DNA from: Aliihoeflea sp023389195
GTDB lineage: Bacteria; Pseudomonadota; Alphaproteobacteria; Rhizobiales; Rhizobiaceae
DNA: 64,000 nt
NCBI GenBank assembly: GCA_023389195.1
Contig: JAEWET010000036.1
Span: 62,001-126,000 of the forward strand
Direction: 5' to 3'
This document shows, piece after piece, positions 53,818 to 64,000 of this stretch. The position numbers and the translations under genes are program-made. Below the pieces are notes generated by a model that ran no database searches, was not told the origin of the DNA, and saw nothing but the letters and a program-made list of their open reading frames with translations. Each line of letters begins with the position of its first letter. Position 1 is the first letter of the stretch.

Positions 53818-54687
53818 ATGGACGGCTTGGTCTTGACTGCCAAGCCACTCAATCTGCCCGCGCTATGGGCGGCAGCCTTGCCGCGGCCGGCGCGCGACGC
53901 ACACAAATACCGGCGCGGGCATGTGCTGGTGCTTTCGGGCGGGCCGATCAACACCGGCGCCGCGCGTCTGGCGGCAAAAGGCGCAGCGCGCGCGGGTGCC
54001 GGTGCGGTCACGATCGGCTCGCCGCTAGATGCACTGGCGACCAATGCCGCGCATCTGACGTCGACCATGCTGGCGGAGATCGATGACGTGGGATCGCTGG
54101 CAGGTTTCTTGGGCGAGCGTTCGCCGGCAGCGGTCGTGATCGGTCCGGCATTTGGTGTCGGCGAGAAATGCCGGGCGTTCGTGGAGACGATCCTGACGAG
54201 TGCCGTTGGGTGCAGGAGCGCGACTGCGGTTCTGGACGCGGATGCGATCACCTCGTTCAAGGACGAGGAGGATCGTCTGTTCGGGCTGATCGCCCGCTCC
54301 GAGTGGAGGGCCGTCCTGACGCCGCATGAGGGCGAGTTCAGGCGACTGTTTGGGGATAAGGTGGAGGGTCTGAAGGCGGATCGCGCGGGCGAGGCGGCGC
54401 GGCGCTCGGGTGCGATCGTCGTCTATAAAGGGCCGGATACGATCATCGCCGCGCCGGATGGACGCATTGCCGTCAACGAGAACGGATCGCCCTTTCTGGC
54501 GACCGCCGGGTCCGGCGACGTTCTGGCGGGAATGATCGCGGGACTGGCCGGGCAGGGAATGTCGGCATTCGAGGCGGCGTGCGCTGGCGTCTGGATGCAC
54601 GGCGAGGCCGGGACGCGCTTCGGGCCGGGGCTCATCGCCGACGATCTGCCGGAGAGGCTGCCGGCGATCCTGCGCGAACTTTTATGA
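53818..54687 (+). CDS. nnrD: NAD(P)H-hydrate dehydratase domain only (NnrD)
   Basis: This enzyme repairs hydrated NAD(P)H using ADP. The 289-aa protein has the ribokinase-like YjeF C-terminal fold: GHVLVLSGGPINTGAARLAAKGAARAGAG, VIGPAFG, LTPHEGEFRRLFG and the nucleotide loop TAGSGDVLAGMIAGLAGQG. In most relatives this domain is the C-terminal half of a roughly 500-aa protein with an N-terminal epimerase; here that half is missing and a stop lies two codons upstream of the ATG at 53818. It may be a real stand-alone enzyme or a truncated remnant. No strong ribosome binding site. Confidence 0.82.
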   Translation: MDGLVLTAKPLNLPALWAAALPRPARDAHKYRRGHVLVLSGGPINTGAARLAAKGAARAGAGAVTIGSPLDALATNAAHLTSTMLAEIDDVGSLAGFLGERSPAAVVIGPAFGVGEKCRAFVETILTSAVGCRSATAVLDADAITSFKDEEDRLFGLIARSEWRAVLTPHEGEFRRLFGDKVEGLKADRAGEAARRSGAIVVYKGPDTIIAAPDGRIAVNENGSPFLATAGSGDVLAGMIAGLAGQGMSAFEAACAGVWMHGEAGTRFGPGLIADDLPERLPAILRELL

Positions 54688-55484
54688 GTTCACACGTTCC
54701 ATAAAGGCCTGCGCGGCCTGCGGGGCGCGGATTTTTCCTTCATGGATGAAATAGACGAAGACGTCGCGGGCGCGCTTTTCCGGCGTCGACTTCGGGTCGG
54801 CCTTCGACAGTTCGACCGGCTCGGCGCCCGCAGCCCAGATGCGCGCGCGCTCCGCCCACTGATCGAGTTCGGCGGGCGGGTACGCGGTCGGCACGTCGTC
54901 CTCACCTTTTTGCAGGCGTGCATAGACGAAATCGGCCGTCACGTCGGCGATCTCGGGATAGGTGTGGTGATCGGCGTAGCAGATCGCCGCCTTGTACTTC
55001 CGCGCGAGCGCGACGAACTCCGGCACCGCGAAACTGTCGTGCCTCACTTCCAGCACGTGCCGGAAGGAAACGCCGTCGCGGCTTTCGGGCAGGAGCTTCA
55101 GGAAGCTCTCGAAATCGTCGGCCTCAAACTTCTTCGTCGGCGCGAACTGCCAGACGATCGGGCCGAGCTTGTCGCCCATCTCCGCCACGCCGGTGTCGAA
55201 GAAGCGCTGCATCGACTCGCCCGCTTCCGCCAACACCTTGCGGTTGGTGACGAAGCGGTTGCCCTTGACCGAAAAGACGAAGCCCTCGGGGACGTCCGCC
55301 GCCCATTTGGCGAAGGTCTCGGGCGTCTGTCCGCGATAATAGGTGCCGTTGATCTCGATCGTCGGGATCTGCCGGCTGGCAAACTCGAGCTGCTTCTTCT
55401 TCGCGAGCTTATCGGGATAGAAGGTGCCTTCCCACGGCTCGAACGTCCAGCCGCCTATGCCTGCGCGGATCTTGCCCGGCTTGG

Positions 55485-55488
<4 letters not shown>
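54682..55488 (-). CDS. DUF72 family protein
   Basis: A 268-aa TIM-barrel protein of the DUF72 (YecE) family, with IRAGIGGWTFEPWEGTFYP, FASRQIPTIEINGTYYRGQ and LEVRHDSFAVPEF. Function is unknown. The ATG overlaps the uvrA stop (ATGA), so it is cotranscribed with uvrA. Its 3' end overlaps the convergent nnrD by six bases. Confidence 0.9.
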
Positions 55489-58409
<2,921 letters not shown>

Positions 58410-58553
58410 GAGCCGAACGTCGCCTTCCTGATTGCGATGCCGGGAATTTGCCGTCCGGCCAAGCCGCACATGTAGGTATTCCCGCGCTTCCGTCGAGGGC
58501 GGCACGCAGGCTAGTTTCTTTTGCTGCTTTTCAATCGCCGCTTCAAGCGAAAA

Positions 58554-58568
58554 GAACGAAGAAGGAAC
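58554..58568 (-). promoter_or_regulatory. LexA (SOS) box upstream of uvrA
   Basis: GAAC-N7-GAAC on the + strand (GTTC-N7-GTTC on the minus strand) is the alphaproteobacterial LexA operator. It lies about 145 bases upstream of the uvrA start, as expected for SOS control of this gene. Confidence 0.7.
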
Positions 58569-59033
58569 ATGCTCCTGACACCGATTTCGCCTTGACCTAA
58601 CGGCAGGGCGAAGGCACGATGAAACCGTCAGCCGATCAAGGTCGGTGACGCCCGAGAGACAATCATGAGGTGAGGCATGACTCCACCGGATAGGCTCTTC
58701 TGACTGCCTGACGCAGTCGCGCCGACCGCTCGTCGGTGATCAATCCAAAATCAGAGACGATTGTCGAACGACGTCTAGTCGCTTTCGAAATAATATATCG
58801 ATACTCGGATATCGATACCGTTGTCCAAGAGGCGACAAGAAGGCCCCTCGAACCCTTGATGGTCGGGGGCCTTTGCTTTTGCGACCGCTGGATTTTCGCT
58901 TGATCCCGGCTTGAAGCTTCGATAGAACAAAATAAGAACATGTTTGTTGTGGAACGTCGGCACTTCGCCGGAGCGTCGTCGGGCGGCATCCATTATGGTG
59001 CCGGCACAAAGTGTATGTAATCTGGAGAGCGAT
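58569..59033 (+). other. Gene-free region between uvrA and ssb with orphan hairpin
   Basis: No convincing coding frame was found. The region holds a direct repeat of ATATCGATA near 58795 and 58813 and a hairpin: AAGGCCCC (58840-58847) with GGGGCCTT (58866-58873) followed by T-rich sequence, which looks like a plus-strand terminator with no gene before it. GGAGAG before the ssb ATG marks the right end. An untranslated RNA or a gene remnant is possible. Confidence 0.45.
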
Positions 59034-59570
59034 ATGGCAGGCAGCGTCAACAAGGTCATTCTGGTGGGCAATCTCGGGGCCGATCCGGAAACGCGCCGCC
59101 TGAATTCGGGCGATCCGGTCGTCAATCTGCGCATCGCGACTTCGGAAAGCTGGCGCGACAAGAATTCCGGCGAACGCAAGGAAAAGACCGAGTGGCATCA
59201 GGTCGTCATTTTCAACGACAACCTCGCAAAGGTGGCCGAGCAGTATCTGAAGAAGGGCATGAAGGTCTATATCGAGGGCGCGCTCCAGACCCGCAAGTGG
59301 GAGAAGGATGGCGTCGAGCGCTATACGACCGAGATCGTGCTGCAGAAGTTCCGCGGCGAACTGCAGATGCTGGACTCGCGCGGGCAGGGCGGTGACCAGG
59401 GCCAGGTCGGCTATGGTGGTGGCGGCGGATATTCGGGCGGTGGCGGCGGTGGTCGCGGCGGCGATTTCGGCCAGTCCGGTCCCTCTGATGATCGCGGGCG
59501 CGGAGGCCAGTCTGGCGGCGGTGGCGGAGGCGGCTACGGCCGCGATCTGGACGACGAAATTCCGTTCTGA
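59034..59570 (+). CDS. ssb: Single-stranded DNA-binding protein
   Basis: SSB coats single-stranded DNA in replication and repair. 178 aa: an N-terminal OB fold (VNKVILVGNLGADPETRRLNSG, SESWRDKNSGERKEKTEWH), a long Gly-rich low-complexity linker (about 125-170), and the acidic protein-interaction tip DLDDEIPF. The ATG at 59034 has GGAGAG upstream; the longer frame to 58944 is unlike the family. Confidence 0.96.
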   Translation: MAGSVNKVILVGNLGADPETRRLNSGDPVVNLRIATSESWRDKNSGERKEKTEWHQVVIFNDNLAKVAEQYLKKGMKVYIEGALQTRKWEKDGVERYTTEIVLQKFRGELQMLDSRGQGGDQGQVGYGGGGGYSGGGGGGRGGDFGQSGPSDDRGRGGQSGGGGGGGYGRDLDDEIPF

Positions 59571-59598
59571 TCTTTCCCATTCGTTATGAATTCGCAGA

Positions 59599-59628
59599 GG
59601 GCCGGTGCAGATTGCGCCGGCCCTTTTT
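59599..59628 (+). terminator. Rho-independent terminator after ssb
   Basis: GGGCCGGTGC (59599-59608), loop AGATT, GCGCCGGCCC (59614-59623), then five T. Ten pairs with one G-T. Confidence 0.85.
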
Positions 59629-59836
59629 GAATTTTTGTCTCATCTTCAAAGATCAATTGAGTGGCAATTCGAACAATCGATGCCAATCTCCGGGTTGCTG
59701 AAATCACCCGGCGTTGTCGGATGAATACATGGTTGCGTTTTCTCTCGATGGGCTTTTCCCAAGCCTTTCGATGTGACGTCGCCGAACATGCCGGAATTTC
59801 GAAATACTTCCGGCAATCGAAATGGAAGGGCGTAAC

Positions 59837-60334
59837 ATGCCGATGAATACGAAGATCCGCGCAGCAATTCTCGCGACCACGCTTGGTTTCGCGGGAGCGA
59901 CCGCTCTCCCGGCGATCGCGCAGGAGACGATGGAAGCACCTGCGGCGCAGGCACCCGCCGAACAGACTGCGCCCGCCGCAAACTACGACGAGGCGAAGCT
60001 GCAATCCTTTGTCGTCGCATTCCTCCAGGTCGACCAGATCAACCGGACCTACGCGCCGCAGCTTCAGGAAGCCGAGGGCGAGGACGCGCAGAACACCGTT
60101 CGCGAGCAGGCCAGCGAAGAGATGGTCGATGCGGTCGAGTCCGTCGACGGCATCACGGTCGAGGAATACGGCACGATCATCCAGCAGGCGCAGACCGATC
60201 CGGCGCTCGCCGAGCAGATCAACACCTACATCCAGGCCGCTGTCGGCCAGCCGGCTCAGCCCGCAGCACCTGCGGAGCCTTCCGCGGCGCCGACGGAGCC
60301 AGCCGCTCCGGCCGAGCCCGCGCCGGCGCAGTAA
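59837..60334 (+). CDS. DUF4168 secreted protein
   Basis: A 165-aa protein with a signal peptide (KIRAAILATTLGFAGATALPAIAQ, about 5-28), then the DUF4168 core (YDEAKLQSFVVAFLQVDQINRTYAPQLQEAE) and EYGTIIQQAQTDPALAEQINTYIQ. It ends in a Pro/Ala-rich tail. Function unknown. GGAAGGG precedes the ATG at 59837; an alternative ATG is two codons later. Convergent with marC. Confidence 0.85.
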   Translation: MPMNTKIRAAILATTLGFAGATALPAIAQETMEAPAAQAPAEQTAPAANYDEAKLQSFVVAFLQVDQINRTYAPQLQEAEGEDAQNTVREQASEEMVDAVESVDGITVEEYGTIIQQAQTDPALAEQINTYIQAAVGQPAQPAAPAEPSAAPTEPAAPAEPAPAQ

Positions 60335-60337
60335 GGC

Positions 60338-60964
60338 TCAGGCGGCCGCCATCAGCGCCTTGATGCCATCGGCGACGAACTGGACTGCCAGCGCAGCCAG
60401 GATGACGCCGAGAAGGCGCGTGAGGATCGATCGACCGGTTTCGCCCAGAAACCGGTCGATCCGTTCTGCGGCGATGAAGACGAGCCAAGTCAGCCCGATG
60501 CAGGCGGCGATGATCGCGACCAGCAGGGCGCGATGCGGCGCGGAATCGAATGTTCCGGACAAGAGGACGGTCGCCGAGATCGCGCCCGGGCCGGCGATCA
60601 GCGGCAGTGCCAGCGGGAACGCGGCGATGTTGCGGATGTGGTCGACGGTGATCGCGGCATCGGCACTCTTCTCCTTGCGCTCGTTGCGGCGCTCGAAGAT
60701 CATTTCGAAGGCGATGTAGAAGAGCAGCAGCCCGCCCGCCACGCGGAAGGCGGGGAGCGTGATGCCGAATACGGCGAGGATCGTCGTGCCCGCGACTGCG
60801 AACAGCGCCAGGATGGCAAAGGCGATGATGCTTGCCCGAAGTCCGACCTGTGCGCGCTCGGCGCGGTTCATGCCGCCCGTCAAAGCCAGGAAGAGTGGCG
60901 CCAGCCCCGGCGGGTCGATCGTCACGAGAAGCGTCACGAAGGCGTTGAAGATGGCGTCGAACAC
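60338..60964 (-). CDS. MarC-family membrane protein
   Basis: A polytopic inner-membrane protein with FNAFVTLLVTIDPPGLAPLFLALTGGM, AFRVAGGLLLFYIAFEMIF and PLALPLIAGPGAISATVLL, the MarC (NAAT) pattern. The family is annotated as multiple-antibiotic resistance proteins, but a resistance role is not supported by experiments; some members transport small molecules. GTG at 60964 (208 aa) matches the conserved start; an ATG at 61030 would add 22 basic residues. Divergent from gyrA. Confidence 0.85.
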   Translation of the reverse strand: MFDAIFNAFVTLLVTIDPPGLAPLFLALTGGMNRAERAQVGLRASIIAFAILALFAVAGTTILAVFGITLPAFRVAGGLLLFYIAFEMIFERRNERKEKSADAAITVDHIRNIAAFPLALPLIAGPGAISATVLLSGTFDSAPHRALLVAIIAACIGLTWLVFIAAERIDRFLGETGRSILTRLLGVILAALAVQFVADGIKALMAAA

Positions 60965-61091
60965 GTCGGAATCCGGGGTGCGAGTGGCTCGAAGGAGCGT
61001 CCTTATCGCATGTTCGGGCCGCTGCCGCATCCTCGTGGAGGCGGATGGTGGGTGAGCCCGATCGCCACACGATCGCCGCGTTTTTCCCCAG

Positions 61092-61105
61092 TTTGTCGCG
61101 ACAAA
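61092..61105. promoter_or_regulatory. 14-bp perfect palindrome upstream of gyrA
   Basis: TTTGTCGCGACAAA at 61092-61105 is perfectly symmetrical and lies in the marC-gyrA divergent region, upstream of the candidate gyrA promoter. Likely regulator site, identity unknown. Confidence 0.4.
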
Positions 61106-61171
61106 TCGAATTGGGCTCGCTAACGCATTGATAAGTCGTAGGTTATTCGGCGCCGCGTGCGGGCGGCGGGT

Positions 61172-61199
61172 TTGGCATTTTCGGTGCCGTTCCTATATA
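61172..61199 (+). promoter_or_regulatory. Candidate gyrA promoter
   Basis: TTGGCA (61172-61177) and TATATA (61194-61199) with 16-base spacing, ending 37 bases upstream of the gyrA start codon. Confidence 0.5.
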
Positions 61200-61236
61200 A
61201 GTTGCCTGTGATTCATCAGCACGATCGTGAACCCTC

Positions 61237-64000
61237 TTGACCGATTTGACGACACCGCGCGGGCCGCAAGGCGGACCGGACGACATCGAGCCGATTTCCA
61301 TCATCGAGGAAATGCAGCGTTCCTATCTCGATTACGCCATGAGCGTGATCGTGAGCCGGGCGCTGCCGGACGTGCGCGACGGGCTGAAGCCGGTGCATCG
61401 GCGCATTCTCTACGCCAGCCATGAGAGCGCCTACTACTGGAACCGGAAATACGTGAAATCGGCGCGACCGGTCGCCGACGTCATGGGTAAATACCATCCG
61501 CATGGCGACGCCTCGATTTATGACGCATTGGTGCGCATGGCGCAGGACTGGTCGCTGCGCGTGCCGCTGATCGACGGGCAGGGCAATTTCGGCTCGATCG
61601 ACGGCGATCCGCCGGCGGCGATGCGCTACACGGAATCGCGCCTGACCAAGGTCGCGCACGAACTGCTCGAGGACATCGACAAGGAAACGGTCGACTGGCA
61701 GGACACCTACGATTCCTCCGGCCAGGAGCCGAAGGTCCTGCCGGCACGCTTTCCGAACCTTTTGGTCAACGGTTCGGGCGGCATTGCGGTCGGCATGGCG
61801 ACGAACATCCCGCCGCACAATCTCGTCGAGGTCGTCGATGGCTGCATCGCGTTGATCGACAATCCGGCGATCGAGCTGCACGAATTGATGGAGATCATTC
61901 CCGGTCCCGATTTCCCGACCGGTGGCATCGTGCTCGGCAAGGCGGGTATCCGCAGCGCCTATGAAACGGGTCGCGGCTCGATCCTGATGCGCGGCAAGGT
62001 TCATGTCGAGCCGATGCGCGGCGACCGCGAGGCGATCATCGTCACGGAAATGCCGTTCCAGGTGAACAAGGCCTCGATGATCGAGAAGATGGCCGAGCTC
62101 GTGCGCGACAAGCGCATCGAGGGCATTTCCGACATCCGCGACGAATCCGACCGCCAGGGCTATCGCGTCGTCATCGAACTGAAGCGCGATGCCGTCGCCG
62201 ACGTCATCTTGAACCAGCTCTACCGCTTCACGCCGCTGCAGACCTCGTTCGGCGCGAACATCGTCGCGCTCAATGGCGGCAAGCCGGAGCAGCTCAACCT
62301 GCTCGACATGCTGCGCGCCTTCGTGTTTTTCCGCGAGGACGTCGTCAGTCGGCGCACCAAGTATCTGCTGCGCAAGGCGCGCGAGCGCGCGCATGTGCTG
62401 GTCGGTCTCGCGATCGCCGTCGCGAATATCGACGAGATCATCGCGCTCATCCGCAAGGCGCCGGACCCGCAGACTGCGCGCGAACAGTTGATGACGCGGC
62501 GCTGGCCGGCGCATGACGTCGAAGCGCTGATCCGCCTGATCGACGATCCGCGCCACCGGATCAACGAGGACGGCACCTATAACCTCTCCGAAGAGCAGGC
62601 CCGCGCGATCCTGGAACTGCGCCTACAGCGCCTGACCGCGCTCGGCCGCGACGAGATCGCCGACGAGCTGAACGCGATCGGTGACGAGATCAAGGATTTC
62701 CTCGACATCCTGTCGTCGCGCGCCCGCATCCAGCAGATCGTCAAGGACGAGCTGATCGCGGTTCGCGACGAGTTCGGCACGCCGCGGCGCACCGAGCTTG
62801 CCGAAGGCGGCGCGGACATGGCCGACGAGGACCTGATCGCGCGCGAGGACATGGTCGTCACGGTCAGCCACTCCGGCTACATCAAGCGCGTGCCGCTCTC
62901 GATCTACCGGGCGCAGCGGCGCGGCGGCAAGGGTCGGTCCGGCATGTCGACCCGCGACGAGGATTTCGTCACGCGCCTGTTCGTGGCCAGCACGCACACG
63001 CCGATCCTGTTCTTCTCCTCACGCGGCATCGTCTACAAGGAAAAGGTCTGGCGCCTGCCGATCGGCACGCCGCAGTCGCGCGGGAAGTTCCTGCGCAACA
63101 TGCTGCCGCTGCAGGAAGGCGAGCGTATCACGACCATCATGCCGCTTCCCGAAGACGAGGAGAGCTGGGGTAACCTCGACGTCATGTTCGCGACGACGCG
63201 GGGCACCGTTCGACGCAACAAGCTTTCCGATTTCACGCAGGTCAACCGCAACGGCAAGATCGCGATGAAGCTCGACGAGGAGGGCGACGAGATCCTCGGC
63301 GTATATACCTGCACCGAGCATGACGACATCCTGCTGACCGCAGGTTCGGGGCGGTGCATCCGCTTCCCGGTCACCGATGTGCGCGTGTTCCAGAGCCGCA
63401 ACTCGACGGGCGTGCGCGGCATCAATCTCGGTGACGGCGACAGCGTCATCTCGATGGCGATCCTGCACCATGTCGATGCGACGCCGGCCGAGCGTGCCGC
63501 CTATCTGAAGCAGTCTGCCGCCGAACGGCGTGCAGTGACGGGCGAAGAGGAAGAGATCGCGCTGACCAACGAGGAAGTTTCCGACGACGCGCAGATCGAT
63601 GGCGATCGCTATGAGGAACTAAAGGCGCGGGAGGAGTTCGTCTTGACCGTGAGCGAAAAGGGCTACGGCAAACGCTCGTCGTCTTATGATTTCCGCGTCA
63701 TCGGCCGCGGCGGCAAGGGAATTCGCGCGACGGACGTTTCGAAGACCGGGGAAATCGGCTCGCTCATCGCCGCTTTCCCGGTGGAGAATGACGACCAGAT
63801 CATGCTCGTATCAAATGCGGGACAGGTCATCCGGGTGCCGGTCAACGGCATTCGCTTCGCTAGCCGCGCCACCAAGGGCGTGACGATCTTCAATACGGCG
63901 AAGGACGAAAAAGTCGTTTCGGTGGAGCGGATTTCGGACCCGCAGAACGACGAGGAAGAACTTGAGAGCGAAGCCGAGATCGTGGCGCAGACCGCCGCGG
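61237..64000 (+). CDS. gyrA: DNA gyrase subunit A (3' end outside window)
   Basis: GyrA carries the DNA breakage-reunion site of gyrase. 921 codons are visible and the frame runs off the right edge. The start is TTG at 61237 (LTDLTTPRG...), with a second TTG three codons later; no ATG precedes the conserved IEPISIIEEMQRSYLDYAMSV. The catalytic tyrosine is Y131 (AAMRYTESRLT) and the GyrA box QRRGGKG is near 560. In the quinolone region the residue after D91 is A92 where E. coli has S83. An acidic insertion (EEEIALTNEEVSDDAQID) lies in the C-terminal beta-pinwheel. Confidence 0.95.
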   Translation, partial: MTDLTTPRGPQGGPDDIEPISIIEEMQRSYLDYAMSVIVSRALPDVRDGLKPVHRRILYASHESAYYWNRKYVKSARPVADVMGKYHPHGDASIYDALVRMAQDWSLRVPLIDGQGNFGSIDGDPPAAMRYTESRLTKVAHELLEDIDKETVDWQDTYDSSGQEPKVLPARFPNLLVNGSGGIAVGMATNIPPHNLVEVVDGCIALIDNPAIELHELMEIIPGPDFPTGGIVLGKAGIRSAYETGRGSILMRGKVHVEPMRGDREAIIVTEMPFQVNKASMIEKMAELVRDKRIEGISDIRDESDRQGYRVVIELKRDAVADVILNQLYRFTPLQTSFGANIVALNGGKPEQLNLLDMLRAFVFFREDVVSRRTKYLLRKARERAHVLVGLAIAVANIDEIIALIRKAPDPQTAREQLMTRRWPAHDVEALIRLIDDPRHRINEDGTYNLSEEQARAILELRLQRLTALGRDEIADELNAIGDEIKDFLDILSSRARIQQIVKDELIAVRDEFGTPRRTELAEGGADMADEDLIAREDMVVTVSHSGYIKRVPLSIYRAQRRGGKGRSGMSTRDEDFVTRLFVASTHTPILFFSSRGIVYKEKVWRLPIGTPQSRGKFLRNMLPLQEGERITTIMPLPEDEESWGNLDVMFATTRGTVRRNKLSDFTQVNRNGKIAMKLDEEGDEILGVYTCTEHDDILLTAGSGRCIRFPVTDVRVFQSRNSTGVRGINLGDGDSVISMAILHHVDATPAERAAYLKQSAAERRAVTGEEEEIALTNEEVSDDAQIDGDRYEELKAREEFVLTVSEKGYGKRSSSYDFRVIGRGGKGIRATDVSKTGEIGSLIAAFPVENDDQIMLVSNAGQVIRVPVNGIRFASRATKGVTIFNTAKDEKVVSVERISDPQNDEEELESEAEIVAQTAA

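Noticed and set aside
58740..59198. Coding frames upstream of and into ssb on the minus strand
   Set aside because: No ribosome binding sites or domains, and they overlap ssb; composition is that of chance frames.

Overview
The window looks like a chromosomal segment of an alphaproteobacterium of the order Hyphomicrobiales (Rhizobiales). Evidence: high GC with strong GC3 bias; LpxI instead of LpxH; an EipB homologue; a degenerate dihydroorotase next to pyrB; an alphaproteobacterial-type LexA box (GAAC-N7-GAAC as read on the + strand) upstream of uvrA; and rhizobial-style gene order. I cannot name the genus.

Layout. (1) 1 to about 11,130 is accessory DNA: the right part of a genomic island that has cut the 3' half off dprA. 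It carries a minus-strand operon (GIY-YIG/DUF4357 protein, hsdM, hsdS, hsdR, an unknown gene running off the left edge), a small serine recombinase, and a divergent pair of unrecognised genes (a 170-aa protein and a 638-aa helicase-like ATPase) with several repeats between and around them. (2) 11,034-14,527: truncated dprA, plsY, a catalytically degenerate pyrC, and pyrB, all minus strand. (3) 14,676-23,252: aidB, an AEC-family permease, two small membrane proteins, ruvX, a UPF0173 hydrolase, gatC-GNAT-gatA, a YdcF-like protein and a DUF599 protein. (4) 23,527-29,274: a 44-aa membrane protein, sdaA, DUF1489, a VWA/J-domain pair, a SPOR-containing D-Ala-D-Ala carboxypeptidase and a phasin. (5) 29,470-38,447: clpS-clpA, azlC-azlD, a PAP2 phosphatase, HIT, DUF482, GDPD and RidA proteins, and eipB. 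(6) 38,599-51,714: the translation and envelope cluster rpsB-tsf-pyrH-frr-uppS-cdsA-rseP-bamA-lpxD-fabZ-lpxA-lpxI-lpxB. (7) 51,779-55,488: glnA and glnB behind a sigma-54 promoter, a stand-alone NAD(P)HX dehydratase, and a DUF72 protein. (8) 55,485-64,000: uvrA with a LexA box, ssb, a DUF4168 protein, marC, and gyrA (cut by the right edge).

How genes work together. Cluster 6 links ribosome and elongation-factor synthesis to undecaprenyl, phospholipid, outer-membrane protein and lipid A production. The glnBA pair is nitrogen control. uvrA is DNA repair and carries a LexA site. ClpS feeds N-degron substrates to ClpA. The island is a defence or mobile module: the type I restriction-modification system is complete, while the 638-aa/170-aa pair is the best candidate here for an undescribed system. 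No rRNA, tRNA or CRISPR array was recognised. The only gene-free stretch over 300 bases is 58,410-59,033.
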